NCBI GenBank assembly: GCA_025094145.1 | Contig: JALLLS010000140.1 | Location: forward strand, 1 to 50,224 | DNA from: Spinellus fusiger | Lineage: Eukaryota > Mucoromycota > Mucoromycetes > Mucorales > Phycomycetaceae | Length of the DNA: 50,224 nt | Direction of reading: 5' to 3' | In this document: in pieces, positions 23,133 to 34,199 of the stretch | Layout: each line of letters begins with the position of its first letter | Numbering within the stretch: the stretch's first letter is position 1 | Program-made: the position numbers and the translations under genes | The notes under the pieces: generated by a model | The model's input: only the letters and a program-made list of their open reading frames with translations | The model's database searches: none | Told to the model about the DNA's origin: nothing

Positions 23133-23212
23133 CAACTACACGAACAAAGGAAATCAACTACACAAACAAAGGAAATCAAATACACGAACAAAGGAAATCA
23201 AATACAAAACAC
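23133..23212. repeat. 22-bp tandem repeat, about 3.5 copies
   Basis: Unit AACTACACGAACAAAGGAAATC is repeated with single-base differences (ACGAAC or ACAAAC; AACTAC or AAATAC). It lies in noncoding sequence. Confidence 0.9.
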
Positions 23213-25318
23213 GGGTTTTTATGATTCAAGAGCATAGGAGTGATCATTTGAGTAGGACAGTACTATTTTGTTTATCTTATTTGTATTTTCTCACACTCCC
23301 CATAATCTTTCTATTTAAGGTGAACTGTGTTCAAGCAAAATCTCTATACTAATCTCCAATTCGAGCATAAAATGGTATTTTGACATTTACCCATGTGTCG
23401 TAGTCCGGAAAATCCACTGAATAGTCCAATTGTAAAATCTGCCATTCAAATGTTCGTATAAAGTAAGAAACAAAGCTCTTTATGATAGTATACCAGGCTA
23501 TAGTTGAATACTCACTTAAAGAAAAGCCTTCATTAATAGTAACATGATAAACAAGAAATCTCAATTGTTTTATTCATTATTGTCATACAATTTTCTTAGT
23601 AAGAATCTTCTGACTATAAAAGATAAAAACACAATGGAATAATTTGTATTCTTGGACTTGTAATTATTTCTGATATGTGAACTCCATCATCGTCTGATTT
23701 AAATGTTGATTTTATTCTATTTGAAATAAAGTAAATTTTTTGAATAACACCTGGCTCAAGTAATAATAGACATACCACTATTTGTTAAAGACAAGGCCAG
23801 GGTGCTTACTGTAGCACACATGCACTGTAGGGAGTTTGTTCATGTAGATGACGTAGAAAAAGAGAATAAGTACCCTCTTACAGACTTTAAAGTTTTAAAT
23901 GCTATAACACTCTGTAGCAATCTCTTTTAGATCAAGAAACAAAAATCATTTAGATATTCTTCTTTAAAATAGAAAGAAAAAAATGTGTTTTTTTAATGTC
24001 AACAGTCAGTAAATACAAAGATGTAAACTTGGATTGTATTATTCTTTTTCTCTCTTTCAAGGGGCGCATACACAACAAAGCTCTTCAAAGTTTCTAGAAG
24101 GCTTAGTGGTCTCGTAAAAAAAAAGGCAATAGAACCATTATTATATCCTTAGCCGAAAATCAGATCATCTCAATAGATTATTTTTTTGCAATATTCCATC
24201 GATCATTGGTATTTTCCACAAACAATAATCTCCACGAGAGTTTATCAGATAAAGTCTTTCAAAATATTTATCAAGTGTTAGGATTCAGAAGAGGGATACG
24301 CTTTCTTCCTACAGAGGTAATTTTAACAATCATTTAGAATGGGTTAAAGACGCCTTATACCATATCTCATTATCTCAATAGAAACAACACGTGGTAACTA
24401 CATTACTTGTAAAGATGGAGTTTTCCTTTTTCACAAATGGCTTATCAATACTTGAGTAGATTTTATGTTGAAAAATCATATTTTCAGGCGCCCATGAAAA
24501 TGTTTTAAGGAATTGAAATTAAAGTGTGATTCTTTTGATAATATTCTAAAGACATACAACAAAGCATATGGATTGCATTCTCAGAGGGTATAGATTTACA
24601 TTAAGAATAGAATGTACTTTTAAGTATACTATACAATAAAAAATGGACGAAAAATAAAATAAAAATACACATACACGTTCTATTTTCTACAATATAATCA
24701 GGAGGACCCTTTTTATTCTATAGAAAGTATAATCACCAGATTAAAAACATACATAAATATCCTTGCTAAGATGACTCAATGGTCATCTTAATTTATTTAT
24801 TTCTGCCATATACCACATATCTCTTAATCAAGCAGTATTTTCTTCATTCACTTTATCTCTAGTCTACTATTTATTATTGTTGTATTTTTAAATAGAGCAA
24901 AAATCCTTTCATCACTTAATCTTAGCACCTGATACATTTTTAGTTTTATTTTATTTACCATTAAGGCACTTTCCGTCCTGCATTATTCTGTTCTCTATTT
25001 GAAATAAATTATTAATCTACTCAACACACTTTAGCTCATCTTTTATTGATAGGTATTTCAAACTACCTAAAGAGATTAAGATTTATAGCACTGTACTTTG
25101 CTAAGCTCTTTTACAGAATAGTGTAACGTTAGGGAGGGTCCATTCTATCTCAATGTACTATTCTCTGTGGAAGAAGGTGTATTGTTGACGACTGTTTGAA
25201 ATTAAACAATGCATACTAAACTATAGTTTGTTTGAGGTACATAAAGAAAGCAGTGATAGATAAGAAAAAGTAGAAAGATAACACTACGAGCAACTCAGCA
25301 CACTTGTAATGTACTGAC

Positions 25319-25320
<2 letters not shown>

Positions 25321-25354
<34 letters not shown>
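25321..25354. repeat. TTA microsatellite
   Basis: Eleven perfect TTA units in noncoding sequence. Confidence 0.95.
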
Positions 25355-25355
<1 letters not shown>

Positions 25356-25555
25356 GTAAACTGTACTTAAAATCAAGTGTGTATTGATAGTGTAATACTG
25401 ATGAAGATCAGCAGTCTTGATATATCTAGACGTACACATATGTCTATCAATAGACAATACCGTCAAATATTGTATTCATAGTGCTTATTCATAGACCAGT
25501 ATGACATTTAAATGACCCCAGTACATATTTATTATCTATCGTGATATAGGGTAGT

Positions 25556-25660
25556 ATACATATATAGATATATAGATAGATATAGATATGGGTATGGATA
25601 TAGAGACAGATACAGAGACAGATATAGATACAGAGACAAATACAGATACAGATACAGAAA
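25556..25660. repeat. GATATA/GATACA hexanucleotide-type repeat
   Basis: Imperfect six-base units (AGATAT, AGATAC, AGAGAC) repeat for about 100 bp in noncoding sequence. Confidence 0.85.
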
Positions 25661-26417
25661 AAAGCCAATAGATTGATCACGTTTAATAGATCTACACTAA
25701 GTCGACCTTTATTTTGTTATTCAATCAACATGGAGTGGCTGGATACTGCGACAATATTCCCACCCCATATACCATAATGCCCAAATGCTTGAATGACAGG
25801 ATCCAAGCCCAAAGATGTAAATGAAATACTTTGAGCTATACTTTATAGATAACACCAGTGACAAGTAGAATTGTTTATTCAGTCGGAACAAAACAATGTT
25901 GCAATAGAGTACCATGACTCAATTAGGAGGGATAAAAGATATATACACTACTACAATGGTGTTCTTCTTAACATCTATGCTATTGAATAACTTAAACACT
26001 TTCTACTTCAATAAAACTGTCTTTATTTCCAACTTGAAAATACTCAGCCTATAGGTGTTGTAAAGACAAACCATGGCCTCTTAAAAGTGTGACTAACAAA
26101 TAAAAATAGGACGAAAGTGTTAAGTCTTTTTATCATTTTTTATATAAATATATATTAATTATTATAATAAGTAGCAGGTGTTGCACTTATGCATATATGT
26201 AGTACACTTACTAAAAACAAGACCAAGCTTTAGTAGCCCATTCTAGACTAAAAATAAGGGTAACAGATAGATCATCTTATTCCACTCCATAGTAGCGTGA
26301 GTACTTGTCTATTGCTTCGCAGTTGCCTATCTTTATTTATGGGCTTGTTTGGATTTTATAGGGTATCAGTATCCAAACCCACACATAAGGTGTTTGAATA
26401 TGTTCATACTGTTTAGT

Positions 26418-27605
26418 CTATTGAGGATTATTTGCTAGATAATCTCTGATCCAAGTGGAGCTTATTTTCAATTCATTCACATTCACAGTACTTTCATCCA
26501 TAGAAGAAGCACCAGAAGAAACGAGATCAATGACCCTCAGTGCCAATGGGCTCATGTGTCTCTTTTCTCTTTCATGATTGACTAAAGAATAGTTTTCTTT
26601 TAAAAAAGAAAAAGAAAAAGAAAGATACTTGTGAGTCTATTGTTTTCTTGTTTACCTGCATGACCACCTGGAAGTGTTTCTTTGGAGCAGACCAAACAAT
26701 CAATAGTGGCATCTGTAATGGTTGGCCCTGAGGGATCACAAATGGGAACAACCTAATTCTTTGCTATGAATATACAAAAACAAAAAACAAAGAGAATGTA
26801 GTCTACCTCTAGTAAAATGGTGCGACGTGCATGGTTTAGATAGCTCTGCACTCTTTCAATTCGTTTGTCTGTTGATTCTATGTATTCTTTGTATTGTTTC
26901 TTTGATAACATGCTATCATCTAAGGCCCATGGGTGGGTGAGTGAGTGAGTGTCTTTTTTCCCCCCTGCATTACCTGTTACCCCCACCACAAGACTACTCT
27001 CTGTCATCAGTGCAGCCATTGTTAAGAGTATCTTGTGCCCTGCATGTAAATGATCAAATGTACCGCCCAATGCCACACGATGAAAATGATGTCCTTGGTT
27101 TGGAGAATGCAAAAGAGTGGAGGGAGCATGAGGCTGGGACTCGGCCACTTCAATATAGTGGTTGATCAGTGCTATTTTCCCAGAAGCCCTTCTTTGCTCA
27201 TTCCATGCTTCCAATACATGCTTGTCTACAGTACAGAACAATGGCCATACATTAAAAGAGAGTGGTTATCCCTAGCAACCTACTCTGATAAGAGGCCATT
27301 GCTTCTGTTAGATAGGTCTCAAGTGCTATTGAATAGCCACAGTAGTCTTCTACCACCACATTACAATCAAACAGGGGCTTATTCTGTTGGTGGGCCACTT
27401 TAATCTGTGTAGAGTAGATATCCCCGAGAACAGACTGAACATCATGCCAATGAGTGTCCACAGGATGCGTCATGGAGGGACATGAGACAAATACACACAA
27501 GGCAGTACTTTTGTCTATGCAGTGGAAGACAGCCCTGGTGATTTTCTCCCTGTCTCCATCACTCAGACTGAGACAGGACAATGGTAAATAGAGTGCACAG
27601 GTCAT
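26418..27605 (-). CDS. Phosphopantetheine adenylyltransferase
   Basis: Fourth step of coenzyme A synthesis: 4'-phosphopantetheine plus ATP gives dephospho-CoA and pyrophosphate. Four exons, 27284-27605, 26807-27225, 26656-26752 and 26418-26581, with introns of 58, 54 and 74 bp, all GT-AG and in frame, give 333 residues. Yeast Cab4, the closest family member by layout, has about 305. VALGGTFDHLHAGHK carries the HxGH nucleotidyltransferase motif, KKQYKEYIESTDKRIERV the following helix, and CLVCSKETLPGGHAVN plus KISSTWIRDYL the C-terminal signature of eukaryotic PPAT. Unlike animal COASY no dephospho-CoA kinase domain follows, so it is the monofunctional type. ATG 27605 is used; the frame is open upstream without another ATG. 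A repeat element begins only 115 bp upstream of this ATG, so the native promoter may be altered. Confidence 0.93.
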
Positions 27606-27719
27606 GACGAACAGTAAGGAGTTTCTTTGCGTGGACAGTGAGTGGAGTTGGGATGGGGAAGTTGAGTCAGCCAACAATAAGTGTGTGTTTTCTATTCTTA
27701 CTCCGCCAGTGTTACTTTA

Positions 27720-28954
27720 CACACCAGGAGATCTTTAGGATATAAAAAGAAATAGTCAAAATACAATTATTTAAGAAATGACATTGATTTGAAAAGGAGC
27801 AAAAATAAATTATGTATTAATGTTACACACCCAAAGATTTTTGGGATATATAAGGAAATATCCTGAGAATAAAATATCAATATTCATATGATTGGCTAAT
27901 GTGTTTGAAAAGCCTTTTCGCTGTATAAATGGGCTATTTCTAACTTTACTTGCCTGTTTAAGCAATGGCTATTGACTTTGCAATTAAAAAGTATAGAATT
28001 GGCTGTAAAGACAAGAAATAGAACAAGAATCACCCCAAAATTACAACTCAGTCACTGATCTTCTTCTCTTAACATAATGTGTTAACTATAAGCCCATAGT
28101 ATTTGCAGCATAGCACTGCTTAAGAAAGATGTATTACATAACTTATAGAGTTAACTCTAGTGGTCATTGTCCAGAAAATAGAACCAAATACAACTATATT
28201 AAGAACAGTGTATTTATTCATTGACTCAATATCCATAATCACTTCAGTAACTATGTTATTGTAACTGGTATTAACAATAGTACTTAATGATAACAAAGCA
28301 TTGTTTCTAATACTGGGCTTTAGACTCATGGCAAATAGAGTGTGAATTGTTTGACTTGTAAATTTGACGTGAATTTGACTTGTGGATTTTATGAGTAGAA
28401 GCTAGTGTATACCCCACTACAATAGAGAAAGGTTATTATTTGTTCTGATAATCCCCTCCTTTTGTTATTTCCCACACTGCGCATACAACTTAACACCCAA
28501 GTACTAGTCAAGATGAGCATAGCTGAGCAAGGTAATGTGCCATTATTAACAAAGAGAAACAATAGAAGGAAGTTGTAGACACTACCATGGACTATTCTGA
28601 AAGTAAAAAGGTAAGCAGTGTCTTCATCTGGGCTTGAGCTCATTGTAATCTATCTCCCAAGGATAAATCATTATAATGTTGGGATATAGATTCTATTGCT
28701 ATAAGGGAATTTACTTGGGCAGTAGCTATAGTCATACTATAGTATTATCTATACTATTACAATAAACAATTTTATTCATCAACACTATATTCTATTGATA
28801 ATACAATTTGATAGTGAGGTATCCACAAAAGGAAATAATTTAGATACTTGCAAACCTTTTGATTTTAAACACAGTTCCATAAAAGGGTAAAAAAAATTGG
28901 ACGTAAAGGGATGATTGTGTCACTGATTAAAGGCCAGAAAATTCTCCTAGTGTG
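27720..28954. mobile_element. CACACC-family TIR element with a nested family copy
   Basis: The left end CACACCAGGAGATCTTTAGG is preceded by TA. The right end, reverse complement CACACTAGGAGAATTTTCTG, is followed by TA. A second family end, CACACCCAAAGATTTTTGGG, starts at 27826 after a TA, so a related element is inserted or joined here; its other end was not found. The block 28400-28795 matches 14600-15020 inverted, and 28780-28910 matches 45490-45600. It fills nearly all the space between the PPAT and GATA genes. No intact open frame is present. Confidence 0.7.
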
Positions 28955-29208
28955 TAGGGTACTGAATTGTGTCGTAGCAATAAATGTGATTTTTTATTTT
29001 TATTATTCATCTTCTCAATAGAAGAGAATGGAGTGAACTATGTATAAATATAAAGATGAATGGGATTTTTGTATGATTATCAAAGAATGTGAGTGATAAT
29101 AAAGAATAAAAATACAGATGGAGGCAGCTATAAAGGTAACAAAAATAGAAAGAGGGAAAGTAGGCCATAAAAAGAGGGATTACATGGGGAGGTTGGACTT
29201 CATAATGA

Positions 29209-30333
29209 CTAAGGGAAGGGACGCACAGGTGGCGGAGATAAGTGCATATCAAAAGAGACGGAGATGGGTGGCAGACGGGTGAGATTTGCTTGTGTGTATG
29301 GCATTTTGGGCAGGGGTGAAGTAGCAAGAGAAAGAAGCGAGTGGGCCACTTGTTGTTCTTGTTGCTGGTGGTAGTCTGAGGTGGAAGAAGGCGGAGAAGG
29401 AGGACAATGGCGGCAGGGACAGGAGGGATTCTCAAGGGCATGATCAACATTCGAGAGCATAGAGACGGTTTCTGAGAGTAAAGATGTAAGGCGACTCACT
29501 TCCCGCTGAAGATCATGTCTCTGTGTCCATAATGCTTCTTCATGGCTGCATTGTTTGTCTTTAGAGAATGGAACACAGGACTGGATAGGCGGTAAAGTAA
29601 GAGAATGGCGGGTGTGGGGATGGGATAGATGAACTGGATCAGGATGACACTTCCAATCAGAGGTCTTTTCGTCTTCTATTTCAGGGCTAGTGTGATGGCT
29701 GCTGGTGCTCATCGTTTGGTGACTAGTAGCACTGCTAATACTTGTCACACTGCATGTGTCTTCATACATTCTCTCATAGTCGTCTTCAGAGTGGTGTGTC
29801 TGGCTGGATTGCAGACGGCTGTTTCTCTTTTTGCGGGGCTTAGTCTCTATGGACCCTCTTTCTTTGTCTTTTTTATCTGTGGAAGAAGAACAGCGCTTTC
29901 GGCGCTTAATCACTGTTCGCATCATAGCAGCAGGTCGGTGGACCCGGTGTAATTTATAATACAGGCCACATGCATTACAGATAGTCTTGCCCATCATATC
30001 TCTTCTCCACAGTGGTGTGGTGGTGGTTTGACAGTTGGCACAAACACTACTTTCATCCGGCGTGACTGGTCTTAATTTGAGATCATTGACCGATTCTTGT
30101 TTTTCAGCCATATCGTCGCTTTGTAATTCTACAGGGGACATTTCACGAGACTTTAGAGAAGTTTCGTTATCACCATGACTACATTGGTCACACACAGGAC
30201 CCTTGCCACTCTCTCGGCCCCATAATAAAGGTCGAAAGGAAGAATAGCATTGGACACATCGCGTAAGAGACCTTTTGCGTGACTTGATTGATTCGTGTGT
30301 GGACAGCTCGGGTGAGAGGGTGGGGTGAGCCAT
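29209..30333 (-). CDS. GATA-type zinc-finger transcription factor
   Basis: 374 residues from ATG 30333. The canonical finger at residues 98-122 (CANCQTTTTPLWRR to CNAC, CX2C-X17-CX2C) is followed by the basic tail KLHRVHRP then RTVIKRRKR. That tail resembles iron-responsive Fep1/SreA-type factors more than nitrogen regulators. A divergent first finger lies at residues 26-51 (CVQC, LLWGRE, CDQC; X18 spacing). The roughly 45 residues between the fingers contain no Cys, so the four-Cys iron-sensing cluster of Fep1/SreA is absent. A Leu-rich heptad stretch near residues 265-300 (LQREVSRLTSLLSETVSML) predicts a coiled coil, as in AreB- and SreB-type proteins. CTATTTCTTAG ends 14 bp before the ATG, so the leader may be spliced. 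The GATA call is firm; the subfamily is open. Confidence 0.9.
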   Translation of the reverse strand: MAHPTLSPELSTHESIKSRKRSLTRCVQCYSSFRPLLWGRESGKGPVCDQCSHGDNETSLKSREMSPVELQSDDMAEKQESVNDLKLRPVTPDESSVCANCQTTTTPLWRRDMMGKTICNACGLYYKLHRVHRPAAMMRTVIKRRKRCSSSTDKKDKERGSIETKPRKKRNSRLQSSQTHHSEDDYERMYEDTCSVTSISSATSHQTMSTSSHHTSPEIEDEKTSDWKCHPDPVHLSHPHTRHSLTLPPIQSCVPFSKDKQCSHEEALWTQRHDLQREVSRLTSLLSETVSMLSNVDHALENPSCPCRHCPPSPPSSTSDYHQQQEQQVAHSLLSLATSPLPKMPYTQANLTRLPPISVSFDMHLSPPPVRPFP

Positions 30334-30520
30334 AACAGAAGAAGGAGCTAAGAAATAGGAAAGAAAATGAAGAAAGAGAAGTAGACTAAAATTGTTGTAT
30401 TCTGCTGCACCGTAAATAAATCTGGTTTCTAAGAGATAACACTGATCTTTTAATCTTTGCCAATCAGATTTCATCATCAGATCATATTTTCCCACACCCA
30501 CCTTGTCTCCACATCCAACT

Positions 30521-30530
30521 CCTTATCAGT
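30521..30530 (-). promoter_or_regulatory. GATA motif upstream of the GATA-factor gene
   Basis: ACTGATAAGG on the minus strand lies about 190 bp upstream of the ATG of the GATA gene and fits the HGATAR consensus. Autoregulation is possible but inferred from one site. Confidence 0.3.
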
Positions 30531-30533
30531 CCA

Positions 30534-33156
30534 CTCCATCGTCTGTCTATTTATTTCTCATTGTCCGTGCAGGTCATCCATATAGATAGCTGCCCTCGCT
30601 GGATTCTTTTTATTCTTTATGTTCCCTCTGCCTGTTGTCTTGGCCTCCAGGGTAGGATAATGGCGGATTTCAAATCGACAGTCTAGTGCAACCCTCCATG
30701 AATGAGTCCCTTGCTTCCTACATGTCTTACATGGAGAACAGCACATCAATCAATTGGCCCACAAGCGATCTCTTCACCATCATCCCTGTGTGTAAACACT
30801 GTTGGGTGCAGGCCTGTCTTCTCCATTCAATGACATCACTGACTGTAAGTCCTAAGAGTGGTAGCACATCATTCTATTCCACTCCAATGGAAATAGACAG
30901 TCAACTCATCTTAACTGAGTTTTCCATGTGTTCTTAACCTTAAAGCAACTGGGAAAATAAACTAAAAAATACTACCTACATCTTAGTTTATATTGCCTTT
31001 GTTTGCTTTTATTATTTCTATGGTAATAAATGCCACAATTAGCATGTAGGATGAAGTAGAGCAGCCGATTGAAGAAACCCCATGTCTGGAATGGAGTGAG
31101 GAAGAAATAGCATAAATTAAGTCTAGTGACAGAGAAGCCAGACAAAGCAACGCTTCTTGTCAATGCAACGTGTATTTACTATTGTACTCATGATCCGTTT
31201 TTCCATTCCTCTATAAAGAGAAAGTGCGTGATAACCTGATTCGTTTTTCTGCTCTCCACAACTCAATGTACCCTTTCTTCTTTCAGTCCAAGAACCGTGT
31301 TCCTGTTCCTATAGGCTGGGAATGACCCTCTTAGTTATAGAATAGGCACTGTGGTGTGTATCTCATATAGTCTATACCATTGAACCACCCCCAGGTGAAC
31401 ACTAAAAGAGCATGGTGCTTATTCTGCTCATTGTCTTTGTGCCAGTGGCTGTGGGCTGTGTAAGAAAATAAACAAAAAATAATTCCGTCTCACACAACGA
31501 CCCAAATGAAATATATCTATTGTGTTCATTGTAGGGTATTGTCTTTTTTGTTTTTATTCTTTTAAACTATTCATACGTCACTTTTGGGGTATCGCCCCAC
31601 AAAATAACCTTTTGTTTATTATCTCTGCTTACACATTGCCCAAGGTTACTGAGTTTGTCTATAGTGGGATGAATCAATTGTTTAAGCTAGTTTATAAATA
31701 ATATTCGTTCTTTTTTTTAAAAAATAAATAAATAAATAAATAAAAGAGAACGGGTAATTTTCCATGTTCATTCAATGACATTATTATTATTGATCACTAT
31801 TTAGAATGTGCTTTCTGGATGGCTTTTTTATTTCTTCCTTTGGATCACTGTCCCTGCTTTATGGAATAAGTATAGGATATATTTTAAACTTTAAATTCGA
31901 AATATGTTTCAACTAATGGAATAGAATATCCGATAAGGTAGCTTCTCCAAGATCACGGTAAGGCAATTACTATAGCCCCGTCAATGTTTCATCTTGAGAC
32001 GAATAAAATTAGTGTGTGCTAATAGACAGAATACCTTATGAATATGTCTTATAAGCCGTCTTATTGCATTGTAGAATACAAGATGTACTTTATTAATTTA
32101 ATTTGGCTGAATATGGATTGTGTATTCAGAGGAGCACAAAATCCCGGCTTTTTGTGCAAGTGGTCATGGCCTTTTAACATGTTTACCTTGCTATTGACTT
32201 TGCAGTAGTGTTGGTCATCGGGCCCAAAGCACGGCTTCTACCTTATAAATTGATTCCATTTTAGACTATAGACATCTTTGTGATTGATAAACTATAGAAT
32301 ATGGTAAACAAAAATATATTGAGTTGATTTTCATTACCAAAGGCTAATTGAGTCTACTAGGCTCGTGATTCGGCCCCATTAGTATGTTCTACATATAAGG
32401 TATTTGCGTTTTAAACTGCAAGCCTGGTCAGCCTGTATTTTATAGTGTCATGATTGTTGTTATTGCTAATAGTATTATTGTTATCATTATTATTGTTGTT
32501 ATTGTTAGTACTATTGTTATTATTATTACTATTATTATTACTATTACTATTGTTGTTATTATTATTATTACTATTATTACTATTACTATTATTATTTGAA
32601 GTATTAGTATCACTTGCTATTTTATTATATCTGTCCAAGTTTTATAAGATTCGTGTGCAACTACCACTTTTGTGATTTGGGACATTTAATTTAAAACTAT
32701 TTTGGCATATTTCTTTTGCTATAGATTACCATCAGTAATACACAAGTCTTGTAAAACGCGTTTATTCATCTTTTACACACTACAGAGTGAAGTAGCAACT
32801 CTCACACCAGATAAAAGTACATGCGTTCAAGTGAACTTTAATCCTAACACTAAACACGCCAAGTTGGTTGTTACACGACATCTAACAAGTCTTAAATGTC
32901 TTTATCTCTTGGTTTAGTCTTATGCTTTCTCTTTTTTTTTCTGGGTGAGGTTTTACACTTTTGTTTGTCAAATTCAACATTTTAGAAATACAAATCATTA
33001 GCTGTAATATTATATTTTTACTAAATTATTAATTCCATGATAATGAAATCTATTTTCAGGTACACTGTTTTATTCTTCACTAGTATGACTTTTGGTTTTT
33101 ATCAATTTCTTTATTAACATAACATAATATACTGGTCTATCTGTGTGCTTGAAACA
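30534..33156. other. Intergenic region with unconfirmed small open frames
   Basis: A plus-strand open frame from ATG 30698 reads MNESLASYMSYMENSTSINW and reaches a GTAAGT at 30854; no convincing partner exon was found. Near 31211 a TATAAAG precedes a pyrimidine-rich stretch and an ATG at 31412 (MVLILLIVFVPVAVGC) that meets GTAAGA, with an acceptor TTCATTGTAG at about 31535. A small membrane protein is conceivable but not recognised. The rest is AT-rich. Confidence 0.3.
32456..32600. repeat. TTA/TTG/CTA trinucleotide repeat
   Basis: About 145 bp of imperfect three-base units (TTA, TTG, CTA) in noncoding sequence. The open frames across it (poly-Asn on one strand, poly-Leu on the other) are repeat artefacts. 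Confidence 0.9.
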
Positions 33157-33610
33157 TTAAAAAAAATCTTGTTTATCTTTCAATAGATAAAAGACATGGT
33201 GCAGACAAAAATAGAGTGAATGATAAGAGACAATGATTGAGGAGATATCATTACAAGAGAATTTATATCCAGCACCAATACTGCCCTGATTAATAAAAAA
33301 TGATTGAATGTCAATAATATCTTCTAATGGGCTTTGAATACTTCTTTGTGTACCAATGTACTGCAATCTATCAAATATACTAAAATTGGCACTCCAATTA
33401 ATGGCAATGGAGCTGAAACATAAAAGGATCTTGATTTGTTATATTGCAACAATTTATATTCTGATCCATGGCTTTGTTCGTCCATTGGAATATCAAAAAG
33501 TCATTTTCTTGTTTGTTAGTGTAGAAACATAGGTAGAAATGCCTTACTTCAAAATAGTACAATGGGTTTAAAAGAATTAAAAACCATACCATCAAATCAT
33601 CTACATAAAT
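33157..33610 (-). pseudogene. Frameshifted 3' end of an unrecognised protein gene
   Basis: Starting after a likely acceptor (TTGTGTCTAG at 33611-33620), the minus strand reads IYVDDLMVWFLILLNPLYYF, continues through NINCCNITNQDPFMFQLHCH to a stop at 33398, and shifted by one base continues SANFSIFDRLQYIGTQRSIQ to a stop at 33157 (KDKQDFF). The two halves join naturally at the frameshift, and aromatic- and Cys-containing peptides of this kind look protein-derived. About 150 residues in total. I do not recognise the family. Earlier exons may lie at 33700-34153, where an ATG reads MIHTYDINIFKLTNKRNTRT and ends at GAG|GTATTT, but they could not be joined in frame. Confidence 0.4.
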
Positions 33611-34199
33611 CTAGACACAAAAAATATTACAACGACAAGTAATAGCAAGAAAATAATAAGATACAATTATCACTGATTTCCTACCTTGATCCTGATAACT
33701 GCCAATCACCCCTACTGCTAGTGACTACTGGTTTTAGTAAGCACCCGTACAACTGTTTATTGCAAGATAAAAGATTCGATAGATCATAGATATCATAGTT
33801 TTCTCATATTGCCCAAGTAGGCACATATGCATGGATATGTATGTTTGGAAATACTTACTATAAAAAGAAAAAAAAGATAATAGAGAAAACACAAAGATTA
33901 TATAATCTAAGCTCCATGGTGCTGATATTACAAAAAGAGTGAAATTAGTAATAAACTCATCCATCCCTTACTTTTTTAATAGTAATAGTAACCAAGATAG
34001 GATAGGTTTAAGAATTAAGGCTAGTAACATGTTCAATTTTTCAAATACCTCATAGTCAGAATGATTCCATGATAGAGCGTACCGAGAGATTGTTGTCCGT
34101 GTGTTCCTCTTATTTGTCAGCTTAAATATATTTATGTCATATGTATGTATCATTAAATAGAATTCAAGAATCACTATGGATGTGACACTATTGAGCGAT

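Larger units (their letters stand above)
23213..26417. other. AT-rich intergenic region
   Basis: No gene is supported. A last-exon-like open stretch on the minus strand at 23349-23564 lacks an ATG and a recognisable family. Microsatellites occur at 25321-25354 (TTA units) and 25556-25660 (GATATA and GATACA units). Confidence 0.5.

Noticed and set aside
23133..23212. CRISPR-like array
   Set aside because: Repeats are directly adjacent without unique spacers, in a eukaryotic context.
23349..23564. Minus-strand 71-codon open stretch ending KIPFYARIGD
   Set aside because: No ATG start, no consistent splice partner and no recognised family; could be a last exon but not supportable.
30698..31640. 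Small spliced plus-strand membrane-protein gene(s)
   Set aside because: Start, donor and acceptor signals can be picked, but no joined frame gives a recognisable product.
32411..32638. Poly-Asn and poly-Leu open frames
   Set aside because: Artefacts of a TTA/TTG trinucleotide repeat.
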